The translations under genes were made by a program, and so were the position numbers. Shown here in pieces: positions 1 to 6,932 of a stretch of 64,000 nucleotides of DNA (positions are counted from its first letter, which is position 1; the number at the start of each line of letters is the position of its first letter). The notes under the pieces were generated by a model, which saw only the letters and a program-made list of their open reading frames with translations, searched no databases and had not been told where the DNA came from. This stretch comes from Pontibacter virosus (GTDB lineage: Bacteria > Bacteroidota > Bacteroidia > Cytophagales > Hymenobacteraceae): contig NZ_QEKI01000007.1 in the NCBI RefSeq assembly GCF_003096355.1, positions 1 through 64,000 on the forward strand, given 5' to 3'.

Positions 1-37
1 TGATCTTTTCCAGATCCAGCTCGTTTTTCTCTTCCAT
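1..37 (-). CDS. 5' end of an unidentified gene running off the left edge
   Basis: Reading leftward from an ATG at 35-37 gives MEEKNELDLEKI before the window ends, with no stop codon. The start is very acidic and charged. It lies downstream of the two minus-strand genes at 99-1273, 61 bases after the stop at 99, so it could be a third gene of that operon. Twelve residues are too few to assign a family, and the start is not confirmed by a ribosome binding site. Confidence 0.35.
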   Translation of the reverse strand, partial: MEEKNELDLEKI

Positions 38-98
38 GGTGACTGTGTTAAAGGTAATACTGCTAATCCTTTGACACAGTTTATTTTACAGCCTCCTT

Positions 99-596
99 TT
101 ATGCTATATAGTCCAGTTTCCTTTTATACTTATTCATCATTTTCCTATAGCTATCAGCTCCTAAACGATAGGCTGAAAGAATGTAGTAAGCACTATTCTT
201 TCGTAATGGCTCCAGTACTACAACATACTTCTCGTCTTTGTTCAGCAAGTATGTTCTAACCCCATCTTTGTCCTGCGAGCTAAAAACTACTGCATCAGCC
301 TTTGTTGTTTCTTCAATATGAACTTTTATCCAGTGTAGCCTCTTCGACCGCTCAGCTTCATACTCCCTTTTCATCGTCTTATGATCCGCTACGACAGTTG
401 TGAAGTGCCTTAACAATCGCTGCAACTTGTCTTCTTCTCCTGGCGTTGGCTCAACAGAACGTTTTCTAAAAAAGAGACCAGGTTCACTTGCGAAATCCCT
501 TTTGAAAACTCGGGTCAATGATTCAGTTTTTGCTCTATCATCCAAATGATCTATTTCGAGTAAAGCATTATATACCTTTAATAAATTCGTTGCCAT
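99..596 (-). CDS. Small protein resembling BECR-fold (Barnase-EndoU-ColicinE5-RelE) nucleases
   Basis: 165 residues, no signal peptide or membrane segment. The N-terminal half is helical and charged. The C-terminal half (about residues 80-160) has the order seen in phage BECR-type nuclease domains: a basic RLHWIK helix, a strand with AVVFSSQDKDGVRTYLL, a strand KYVVVLE and a final YILSAYRL followed by a basic helix with K/R residues. Family knowledge: such domains are RNases or phage-borne toxins; the fold call is by pattern only. It starts two bases after the stop of the DUF3800 gene upstream, so the two are surely co-transcribed. The pair may be a toxin or defence unit (inference). Alternative: an unrelated conserved island protein. 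Confidence 0.45.
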   Translation of the reverse strand: MATNLLKVYNALLEIDHLDDRAKTESLTRVFKRDFASEPGLFFRKRSVEPTPGEEDKLQRLLRHFTTVVADHKTMKREYEAERSKRLHWIKVHIEETTKADAVVFSSQDKDGVRTYLLNKDEKYVVVLEPLRKNSAYYILSAYRLGADSYRKMMNKYKRKLDYIA

Positions 597-598
597 TA

Positions 599-1273
599 CT
601 ACTTAAGCTCAATGAAGAAGAGGTTGAATTTGCTAGCAGACTTTGTAGTATTACAATCCAATGTGTGATTTGAGTGGTTCTTGATCCGCTCGATAATGTC
701 TACTTTTGCCGTCACAACAAGCTCCTCATTTAAATTATAATTTAGAGCGCCTGTGAAAAAATCTGCCAGCTGCATAAAGATACTTTCATGAGACCTAATG
801 TTCTGTAGAGTCCTAATCGAACTGTAGGAGTATTGCAGGACCTCTCGTAGCTTCTTTACCTTCCACTTACTCAATGTATCCTTAATGTCTAAGAAGATAT
901 TATACGTTGAGCTCATATCGAGCTTATGGTATATAAGCTGATAATACATTTTATAATAAAAGGTATCGAAGTCCTGATCAAATCCATTGTTATTAACCTT
1001 GTGCTTATCAATAATAATGGCCCTAAACTTCAGATCAGTACTAAAAAAGTAATCTGTTAACTCCTGATAGAAAGCGAATTTGGAGTGAGAAACTTTTGAC
1101 CACTTGATCTCTGAGTAAAAGTTGTGCTTTATCTTTATATTTTCAATAGCCTCTTTGTGTATCTGTAATTGATTGTACGGAACGTTGATATATCCCAGTA
1201 GCATAAACTGCTTGTGATCATTTTCTAGATGACAGCTTTCGTCACAGTATAAGTTAAAGGTTCTGTTAGACAT
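599..1273 (-). CDS. DUF3800 domain protein
   Basis: 224 residues, cytoplasmic. It has the landmarks of the DUF3800 family (predicted RNase H-like fold): an N-terminal strand ending in YCDES (about residues 9-13), EIKW near 55, an acidic IFLDIKD strand near 127, and a C-terminal MQLADFFTGAL near 167-177. In the family these acidic residues form a presumed metal site, and members are common in phages and defence islands; no reaction is established. It is the first gene of a minus-strand operon with the 165-residue protein, spacing two bases. A perfect palindrome lies about 70 bases upstream. Codon use is AT-rich like the rest of the island. Confidence 0.75.
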   Translation of the reverse strand: MSNRTFNLYCDESCHLENDHKQFMLLGYINVPYNQLQIHKEAIENIKIKHNFYSEIKWSKVSHSKFAFYQELTDYFFSTDLKFRAIIIDKHKVNNNGFDQDFDTFYYKMYYQLIYHKLDMSSTYNIFLDIKDTLSKWKVKKLREVLQYSYSSIRTLQNIRSHESIFMQLADFFTGALNYNLNEELVVTAKVDIIERIKNHSNHTLDCNTTKSASKFNLFFIELK

Positions 1274-1344
1274 TGTTGAGTTTTAATGATAATAAGCTTA
1301 AGCTGGAATATACAAGAATTATAATTCAGAAACAGAAATGTCAA

Positions 1345-1358
1345 TTTACATATGTAAA
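1345..1358. promoter_or_regulatory. 14-bp perfect palindrome TTTACATATGTAAA upstream of the DUF3800 operon
   Basis: TTTACATATGTAAA equals its own reverse complement. It lies in the 256-base divergent gap between the DUF3800 operon (minus) and the HTH gene at 1530 (plus), about 72 bases from the first start. Its position and symmetry suit an operator for a dimeric repressor. The rest of the gap is AT-rich; a short GCAGAA/TTCTGC hairpin lies just before 1500. Confidence 0.4.
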
Positions 1359-1529
1359 CTTTTTCCTTCAATGAAGATACAACATTAATCATATTTGGAT
1401 AATAATAGTTTTCTAACTAGTATTGCATCAAGGTGTAACAGCCAGCTCTAGTACAGGGCAAGACCGTAAAGCAGCAGAAGCCTTTTCTGCGACAGATTGG
1501 ATATTCTATTTTGAAGATTATCAGGCTTT

Positions 1530-1832
1530 ATGGAAACCCATGCCCACGCAAATCCATTATCACATTTTACATCTCAGTTTGAATCAGCCTTAAACAAGGC
1601 TGTTGCTCTTGCCATTTCTGACTTGAAGCTGTCTGTACTTTCGGAGCTTTCGAAGACTGAAACCCCTATTACCCTAGATGAGGCTGAAGAATTATTTAAG
1701 ACCAGTAAACCGACTCTTATTAAGTTAGCAAAGAATAGGGTTATCCGCTCATACCAGTTCCCAGATAACAAAAGAACTTACTTCATCAGAGAAGAACTGA
1801 TAAGTGATTTGAAGCAGTACCGTCAGTACTAG
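1530..1832 (+). CDS. Excisionase-like helix-turn-helix protein
   Basis: 100 residues. Residues about 45-95 form a short winged HTH of the MerR/excisionase (HTH_17) type: TLDEAEELFKTSKPTLIKLAK is a helix-turn-recognition helix, followed by a wing with YFIREE. The N-terminal 45 residues are helical and may dimerise. Genes like this often sit directly upstream of replication or mobilisation genes of Bacteroidota mobile elements. Here the phage-type replication gene follows after 21 bases on the same strand, so it probably acts as an element-encoded regulator or recombination directionality factor (inference). ATG at 1530 chosen; no Shine-Dalgarno sequence. Confidence 0.65.
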   Translation: METHAHANPLSHFTSQFESALNKAVALAISDLKLSVLSELSKTETPITLDEAEELFKTSKPTLIKLAKNRVIRSYQFPDNKRTYFIREELISDLKQYRQY

Positions 1833-1853
1833 ATTCTATTCATAGCTACTTTT

Positions 1854-2609
1854 ATGAATACGATCGGGTATGACACGGTACGTGGTTATATGCTTATTGG
1901 CGACCAGTACTGGGAAATCGTTCATGAGCTGAGGCGCAGAGGCATGCGCCCAGACACATCTAGACCTTCTAGAGACAAAGCAAAATTCTATTATACAATG
2001 GAGGTCGGAAAGGGAATCTTAAAGATAGATTTCAAAGCAGGTATTCTAATTGCTATACAGTGTAGCTTACCTAAGATCCTTTATGGTAGAAACTGTTATT
2101 TATCCGATACTAAGGAAGCTAAAAGAGCAATGGATATGATTACAAAGTGTATTGGATTAGATTTTAAGGAATTCTTCCTTTGCAGAGTTGACATTACTGC
2201 TATGCTTGATCTTCCTTATGATTATAAATGCTTAAGACGCGTTGTAAGAGCACCAAAGCACCACAAGTACCTGTATGACTTTCCTAAGGGTATATGCTTC
2301 GCAACTGGTAAACTAGGTAACAGAAAAAGGGACAGGGTTCTTGCAATTTATAACAAAATCAAATCTGCTTCACAATTCGGAAATGGTGTAGTTAGGATAG
2401 AAGCTAGATTGAACACTGCCTCAAAAATCAAGGCCCAAATAAAGCATGATAGTTATATGAGAGATCTCATAAAGGATTCTTGTTTTTTGGCCTGTGTTTC
2501 ATACTTGGAAAAAGTTACAGGCGAAGCTACTAGAGTGCATAAGCGCTCGGAATATGCAATGGCAATTATGGCTTCTTTAGATGACACTATTTTATCATCT
2601 AAAATATAA
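1854..2609 (+). CDS. Phage/plasmid replication initiation protein, gpII/X-like
   Basis: 251 residues. The order of motifs fits the replication initiators of filamentous phages (gene II/X family): a basic central strand LKIDFKAGILIAIQ, the block SLPKILYGRN, an RVDI strand (about residues 118-121) and a C-terminal VVRIEARLN segment followed by conserved helices with Lys and Tyr. In the family the protein nicks one strand at a hairpin origin and starts rolling-circle replication. It follows the HTH gene by 21 bases, and a 12-bp-stem hairpin lies 20 bases after its stop. No ZOT/gpI morphogenesis gene or coat gene is visible, so this is a remnant, a satellite or a non-phage mobile unit. Family assignment is by pattern. 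Confidence 0.6.
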   Translation: MNTIGYDTVRGYMLIGDQYWEIVHELRRRGMRPDTSRPSRDKAKFYYTMEVGKGILKIDFKAGILIAIQCSLPKILYGRNCYLSDTKEAKRAMDMITKCIGLDFKEFFLCRVDITAMLDLPYDYKCLRRVVRAPKHHKYLYDFPKGICFATGKLGNRKRDRVLAIYNKIKSASQFGNGVVRIEARLNTASKIKAQIKHDSYMRDLIKDSCFLACVSYLEKVTGEATRVHKRSEYAMAIMASLDDTILSSKI

Positions 2610-2628
2610 AATTCATGACTTAAGAATA

Positions 2629-2673
2629 GCCCTTCAAAGACACCCAAAGTGGTAAGCGAATTCTTTGAAGGGC
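2629..2673 (+). other. Large hairpin after the replication gene, possible rolling-circle origin
   Basis: Arms 2629-2640 (GCCCTTCAAAGA) and 2662-2673 (TCTTTGAAGGGC) are perfect 12-base complements with a 21-base loop. No T-run follows on either side, so an ordinary intrinsic terminator is unlikely. Position directly after a gpII/X-type initiator gene suggests a nick/replication origin or a recombination site (inference). Confidence 0.5.
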
Positions 2674-2802
2674 CTACTTCTTCGCATGGTAGTGATGTTT
2701 AGCTTCTAGGTTTTTCACAAATGATTATTAATCAGCATTTTAACCCTTATCTTTAAATATAATTACAACAACAAGACTTATAAACAATGGCCTATCTACA
2801 AG

Positions 2803-2815
2803 TTAAGTCACTTAA
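2803..2815. promoter_or_regulatory. Palindrome TTAAGTCACTTAA, copy 1 of 3
   Basis: Odd-length palindrome TTAAGT-C-ACTTAA, 75 bases before the ATG at 2891. The same word with T in the centre recurs at 3135-3147 and 5044-5056. An operator or element-specific site is likely. Confidence 0.45.
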
Positions 2816-2890
2816 TAAGATAGCTAGCAAGTAGAGTAGCTATTAAATAGTAAGAACCGTATATAAGGAGAGCACTAAAGCCTATTGATT

Positions 2891-3088
2891 ATGAGAAAGA
2901 AGAAAAAGAAAAAGGGTGATTCGAACCCTGAAATTTACCCTAACCTACGAGCTAAGGAGCTTGATAGAGACATAGTCAACCTATATTTGGAAGAGCCGGA
3001 CCTGATAATGGATAGCCCAGAGGAGAGGTTGGCTTACCTTAAGAAAAATTATAGCGCAGAGACACTGGCAAGCTTAGGAATAAAGTAA
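2891..3088 (+). CDS. Small basic hypothetical protein
   Basis: 65 residues if started at ATG 2891; an upstream TTG at 2885 is possible but less likely. It opens with a run of lysines (MRKKKKKKGD) and continues as an acidic helical protein ending in LASLGIK. An AAGGAGAG stretch lies about 20 bases upstream, too far to set the start. No family recognised. It sits alone between the hairpin region and the XRE gene; the lysine-rich start could bind nucleic acid (inference). Confidence 0.5.
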   Translation: MRKKKKKKGDSNPEIYPNLRAKELDRDIVNLYLEEPDLIMDSPEERLAYLKKNYSAETLASLGIK

Positions 3089-3134
3089 TTTAAAATGAGC
3101 TGAGCCATGGGGTTACCTCATACGATTTAGCTTT

Positions 3135-3147
3135 TTAAGTTACTTAA
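3135..3147. promoter_or_regulatory. Palindrome TTAAGTTACTTAA, copy 2 of 3
   Basis: Second copy of TTAAGTNACTTAA, in the convergent gap between the small gene ending at 3088 and the XRE gene ending at 3338. In this place it is downstream of both genes, so it is not a simple promoter operator. The rest of 3089-3337 shows no gene. Confidence 0.45.
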
Positions 3148-3337
3148 CAACCAAGAAGTAGCCACCCTGCTAACACTACCCTCACCTACTCCAACAGAAG
3201 GCTATTTTAATGAGGTATAGCGAGCCCTGCCACTGAGCAATACAGCACCGTACTGAACAACACTAAGAGATTAGAACGCATCTGAGTGGCTTACAGCGGG
3301 GTCTAACCAATACCTTCCCATACAGGGTCCCAAAGCC

Positions 3338-3592
3338 TTAATTCTTTGTATTACCCACAAGTAAATCAGTTACTCGAACATCAAGTGCCTCGGCTATTGC
3401 AAAGAGGGTAACAACTGTTACATTGACCTTCCCAGTCTCGATCCTCCAAACTTGGGAAACAGCTATCTCAGCTTCATTAGCCAGTTGTACATGAGATAAC
3501 CCCTTGGCCAACCTTGCCTCCTTTACCCTTTCCCCTATCGTCTTAAGTAACTGTTCTCTTTGCTTGACCACAAAGCAAGAAGACAAAATCAA
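3338..3592 (-). CDS. XRE-family transcriptional repressor
   Basis: At most 84 residues. Residues about 15-75 are a five-helix lambda-repressor-like HTH: LLKTIGERVKEARLAKGLSH, QLANEAEI, the recognition helix SQVWRIETG, then TLFAIAEALDVRVTDLL. Such proteins act as dimers and often repress themselves. The longest frame starts at TTG (3590-3592), but a GTG eight codons in is equally possible; the HTH itself starts near residue 15. A 22-base perfect palindrome abuts the TTG start, which supports autorepression and control of the divergent secreted protein gene at 3667. Confidence 0.8.
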   Translation of the reverse strand: MILSSCFVVKQREQLLKTIGERVKEARLAKGLSHVQLANEAEIAVSQVWRIETGKVNVTVVTLFAIAEALDVRVTDLLVGNTKN

Positions 3593-3614
3593 GCATACGC
3601 ATATATGCGTATGC
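3593..3614. promoter_or_regulatory. 22-bp perfect palindrome, probable XRE operator
   Basis: Centred on CGCATATATGCG, with arms GCATACGCATA and TATGCGTATGC, fully symmetric over 22 bases. It lies between the divergent XRE gene and the gene at 3667, touching the XRE start. It is well placed to block both promoters when bound. Confidence 0.6.
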
Positions 3615-3666
3615 CAATATTTGTTATATTTACTCTTAGTAAATTCATTATAGAAAAGACAGGATT

Positions 3667-4959
3667 ATGAGATATGCTATTTTAGTGATCGCGCTGCTAT
3701 TGAGTTTAAGGTTTGATGCTTATAGTCAGAAAGATGTATTCGTTACCAAATATCCCCAGACAGTTCCAGATGGCAAAAAGTGGGTAATGGCTAGAGGTAA
3801 GGCAGTGACCGTAGAGGTACATCCTGGCACATTGAAATCTGGCACACCATGTAGTGCTATGTTTGGATCTTATCCGGGCTCAATTAGCTGGATTATCGAA
3901 GGGGAATACGGTAGGCCAAATCAAGCATACGGAATACTCTATAACGAATTAGCCAAGGTGCCTCAGTCTAACGGCCTCCTCTTTCAGTTAATCCCAATCA
4001 GCTTTTATGATAAAAATTTAAATCGTGATAGGTTACACTATGATGAGTCAGAGGAGATTGGGGTTGATAAGGTTACCTTTATAAGCGGTCAAAAGGTGTA
4101 TGTTAGTAACTGTGTCACCAGTATTAAGATACAAGAGTATAACATGAGCGCCAGTGAAATTGCTGCTTTCAGAAAGAAAAAAGAAGCTGAGGAATCTGAG
4201 CGCCAGAGGCAGTTTGATAAAGTTGAGACAGAAAGAAGGCTAGCAAGAGAGGCCGAAGAGCATGAAGAAAAAATAAGGAATGAAAAGAGGATAGCTGAGA
4301 ATAAGAATAGAAATACAGCAATGTTAGAAATGATTGCCAGCAACAGTCACTTCACTTTGGACAAGCTGGATAATGGTACAAGCTTAAAGCCTATCCTTCA
4401 AGATGAGGCTTTAGATTTGTTGTATGACTATGCTTTAAGGTTGAGAGAGAAAGAGAGCAACAGTATATCTCCTTTGATGCTATGGTCATACTTTAATAAG
4501 GAAGGTCGGTTAGTCAAAATAGGTAGAGAATACAGCCCTAGCTTATCAAAAGCGGAATCAGATAGCTACTTCTCTAGTGAGAACAGCAAGCAAATGACCG
4601 AGTTGCTAAAACTGAGTTCTGGGGGAGTAATTTCACTGGAGAATGTAAAACATAAGGTCAACTCAGCGCTAGTGATTTATCTTAATTGGCAGGAGGACAC
4701 TAGTGAACAAAGGATAAAGGTTGCTATAAATAAAAAAGGTGAGATTCGATCACTTGACAAAAACGTAACTGAGGAGCAGTTAGCTTATCTTATGCTACAC
4801 CCAGAGGTGAAAACCCTTAGTGAGGGCAAGCATATTATAGATCTCAGGTCAGTAAAGGTTGAGATAAGTGCTAGTGACACCAGATATGATAAGAAAGGGG
4901 ATAGGACTATAAAAAAAGTGCTGTCTAGACTAGAGTATGCGGGGTCTCAGAAGGTGTAA
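3667..4959 (+). CDS. Secreted coiled-coil protein of unknown function
   Basis: 430 residues. Residues 1-20 are a signal peptide (hydrophobic ILVIALLLSL, cleavage near AYSQ). About 20-165 is a beta-rich region with two cysteines (PCSAMF and SNCVTS). About 165-215 is a charged coiled coil full of Glu, Arg and Lys (KKKEAEESERQRQFDKVE and onward). The C-terminal 200 residues are mixed alpha/beta. I do not recognise a family. It is divergent from the XRE gene across the 22-bp palindrome, so it is probably under XRE control. Codon use is AT-rich like the island. It could be a periplasmic effector or an exclusion factor (speculation). Confidence 0.65.
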   Translation: MRYAILVIALLLSLRFDAYSQKDVFVTKYPQTVPDGKKWVMARGKAVTVEVHPGTLKSGTPCSAMFGSYPGSISWIIEGEYGRPNQAYGILYNELAKVPQSNGLLFQLIPISFYDKNLNRDRLHYDESEEIGVDKVTFISGQKVYVSNCVTSIKIQEYNMSASEIAAFRKKKEAEESERQRQFDKVETERRLAREAEEHEEKIRNEKRIAENKNRNTAMLEMIASNSHFTLDKLDNGTSLKPILQDEALDLLYDYALRLREKESNSISPLMLWSYFNKEGRLVKIGREYSPSLSKAESDSYFSSENSKQMTELLKLSSGGVISLENVKHKVNSALVIYLNWQEDTSEQRIKVAINKKGEIRSLDKNVTEEQLAYLMLHPEVKTLSEGKHIIDLRSVKVEISASDTRYDKKGDRTIKKVLSRLEYAGSQKV

Positions 4960-5040
4960 CGGTACTTCATTATATGATTCATTACATTACTCACATACAT
5001 CATATATTTAAAGCTACGAAAATGTAGTCAGAGGCTGATT

Positions 5041-5059
5041 CTATTAAGTTACTTAATAG
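5041..5059. promoter_or_regulatory. Palindrome CTATTAAGTTACTTAATAG, copy 3 of 3
   Basis: Third and longest copy of the TTAAGTNACTTAA site, a perfect 19-base odd palindrome, 118 bases upstream of the ATG at 5178. No other structure is evident in 4960-5177. Confidence 0.5.
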
Positions 5060-5177
5060 TGATTTGTACACTTATTAGCTATCGAGTATAAGCACCTTAT
5101 TGAGGCTCATTTCTAATCTTAACAGACATGCCTAACATTACTACTCCTTTTGTAATACTAAACTGACCACTTTATAA

Positions 5178-5915
5178 ATGACAGCAGACAGCACTAAAAT
5201 CAAAGCCGCCTTGATAACGTTAGGAACCGCTATAATAGTGGCAGTCTTTATCATTTTAAAAGGCACAGAGGGCCCCATAAGTCTCAATAGCATCTTACCC
5301 TCCTCTGCAGTGAGTAAAGGGCTTGTGGTCGCTCCTAGTGGCGCAGTACTAAGATCCGAACCAAGTACTGAGTCAGGCAAGGTAGGCTCATTGCCCTTCT
5401 TAACCTATGTAGAAATACTGGATGACAACACCTCATTGCGGAAGATCGAGAGTCAGGATGATAAATGGTATAGAGTCAAAATATCAGCAGGAGAAGGATG
5501 GATATGGAGCGGCTTATTAGCCTTGGAGGGCTCACCAGTATATTCAAGCAACATAGTACCAAATAAGAGTGACCTAGAAATTATCAAGGGCCTAAAATTG
5601 GCTTACTTTGCAGACAAGGTTTATATCTATGATGGTCTCAATAGCCTAGCCGGAGTTTCAGGAAAGTCTGAGTGGAAAGTGTTCAAGCCCTCTGAGCGAG
5701 TAGAGGGGAAAAAATTAATGCTGGTTCAGGGCCTAGCCTCCTATGAGCAGAAATCATTCATCAAAGGGACTAAGCGAAATAGCAATGTAGAACTATTGCT
5801 AGCTGTTGATATGGAGAATGGTCAGTATGAATTCATCAAAGCTAATCAAGATGGCAAGTCTCTCAGCAAGATTGAAATGATGATCATGTTTGGCGCCAAT
5901 AACGGGTTATACTAA
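5178..5915 (+). CDS. Membrane-anchored protein with bacterial SH3 domain
   Basis: 245 residues. Residues about 9-28 are one transmembrane segment (ALITLGTAIIVAVFIILKG) with a short cytoplasmic N-terminus, so the rest faces the periplasm. Residues about 48-118 form an SH3b domain: GAVLRSEPSTESGKVGSL, a VEIL strand, then DKWYRVKI and GEGWIWSGLL. In this family the domain often binds cell-wall peptides. The C-terminal 120 residues are unrecognised. The preceding gene also encodes an exported protein; 218 bases separate them, so they need not be one operon. Confidence 0.7.
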   Translation: MTADSTKIKAALITLGTAIIVAVFIILKGTEGPISLNSILPSSAVSKGLVVAPSGAVLRSEPSTESGKVGSLPFLTYVEILDDNTSLRKIESQDDKWYRVKISAGEGWIWSGLLALEGSPVYSSNIVPNKSDLEIIKGLKLAYFADKVYIYDGLNSLAGVSGKSEWKVFKPSERVEGKKLMLVQGLASYEQKSFIKGTKRNSNVELLLAVDMENGQYEFIKANQDGKSLSKIEMMIMFGANNGLY

Positions 5916-6075
5916 CCCACTCCTACGGCGCTTGATTCCCCCAGTCAAATAATCACTCACACATTGATCGATAGTCTTTGGTGATACCAGAACTTATATC
6001 ATTTTACACTCCCAAATACTCATAACTATTCTGGAAGGGACGTTGCAGGAGTGTTAAATATTTAGTATATTAAAT

Positions 6076-6084
6076 ATGTACTGT
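6076..6084 (+). repeat. ATGTACTGT direct repeat, left copy
   Basis: Nine-base word ATGTACTGT, repeated in the same orientation at 6764-6772, so the two copies flank the serine recombinase gene closely (16 bases before its start, 6 after its stop). An AT-rich inverted repeat, ATATTTA...TAAATAT, overlaps the left copy. It could be part of a recombination site. Confidence 0.3.
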
Positions 6085-6100
6085 ATAACACGACTGTAAC

Positions 6101-6757
6101 ATGAAAAAACACATAGCATATTATCGAGTCTCAACACAGAAGCAAGGTATATCAGGTTTAGGACTCGAAGCGCAAAAAGCAGCGGTTAAAGGGTTTATTA
6201 CACAAACTCAAGTGTTAGCAGAATACACAGAAGTTGAATCTGGCAAAAAAAATAATCGGCCAGAATTGGAGAAAGCCATAGCTCATGCAAAACAAGCTGG
6301 TGCAACCCTTATAATTGCCAAGCTTGATAGACTCAGCCGAAATGCAGGCTTTATCTTTGCTCTTAAAGATTCTGGTGTAGATTTCGTTTGCGCAGATATG
6401 CCAGATGCAAACACTCTTACCATAGGCATATTTGCAGTGATGGCACAACATGAAAGAGAGTTGATAAGCAAGCGAACAAAGGACGCATTAGCCGCTAAGA
6501 AAGCCCGTGGAGAAAAGGTTGGCAATATATCTAACTTAACGGAGGAAGGCCGTCAAAAAGGGGCTCTAGCGCGCAAATTAAAAGCAATACAAAACAAATC
6601 TAATAAGAATGCATTGAATTGGGCTTTAGAATATGATAAGCAAGGTTTGAAGCTTCAACATATAGCTGACAAGTTAAATCAAATGGAATTAACGACCATT
6701 ACAGGTAAGGCATTTGCAGCCATGAGTGTAAAGCGCTTGTTAGATCGTCGCCACTAA
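6101..6757 (+). CDS. Small serine recombinase (resolvase/invertase family)
   Basis: 218 residues. N-terminal resolvase domain, about 1-140: YYRVST with the catalytic Ser11, Arg9, then SGLGLEAQ, the conserved KLDRLSRN block (Asp76, Arg77, Arg80), and MAQHERELISKRTKDAL leading into the long E helix. The C-terminal part has a helix-turn-helix of the recombinase type (LQHIADKLN...). In the family it forms a covalent Ser-DNA link and inverts, deletes or integrates DNA. All key residues are present, so it is probably active. It is the only recombinase in the island, but its small size suits an invertase or resolvase better than a large phage integrase. Confidence 0.9.
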   Translation: MKKHIAYYRVSTQKQGISGLGLEAQKAAVKGFITQTQVLAEYTEVESGKKNNRPELEKAIAHAKQAGATLIIAKLDRLSRNAGFIFALKDSGVDFVCADMPDANTLTIGIFAVMAQHERELISKRTKDALAAKKARGEKVGNISNLTEEGRQKGALARKLKAIQNKSNKNALNWALEYDKQGLKLQHIADKLNQMELTTITGKAFAAMSVKRLLDRRH

Positions 6758-6763
6758 TTACAC

Positions 6764-6772
6764 ATGTACTGT
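6764..6772 (+). repeat. ATGTACTGT direct repeat, right copy
   Basis: Second copy of the nine-base word seen at 6076-6084, just after the recombinase stop codon. Confidence 0.3.
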
Positions 6773-6842
6773 CATTTCATCCAGATAAAAATTTAACAAA
6801 ATTAAATTGTACAGTTTCACTATATAGGTAAATTATTGTTAC

Positions 6843-6854
6843 TTTACACTTAAA
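6843..6854 (+). promoter_or_regulatory. TTTACACTTAAA motif upstream of the kinase operon
   Basis: Exact 12-base match to the motif at 10256-10267, and 11 bases shared with 10282-10292, both in front of the phosphatase operon. It lies 78 bases before the kinase start. A shared regulator of the two operons is the simplest reading. Confidence 0.5.
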
Positions 6855-6932
6855 GCTGTAATCAGCTTTTGTGAATAAATATTAACTACAGCCTAGCCTA
6901 ATAGCTTTAGCTGAGACTTATAACAATTTAGA

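Noticed and set aside
1530..5915. Complete filamentous prophage
   Set aside because: No ZOT/gpI-type ATPase, coat or adsorption protein is seen; only the replication gene fits.
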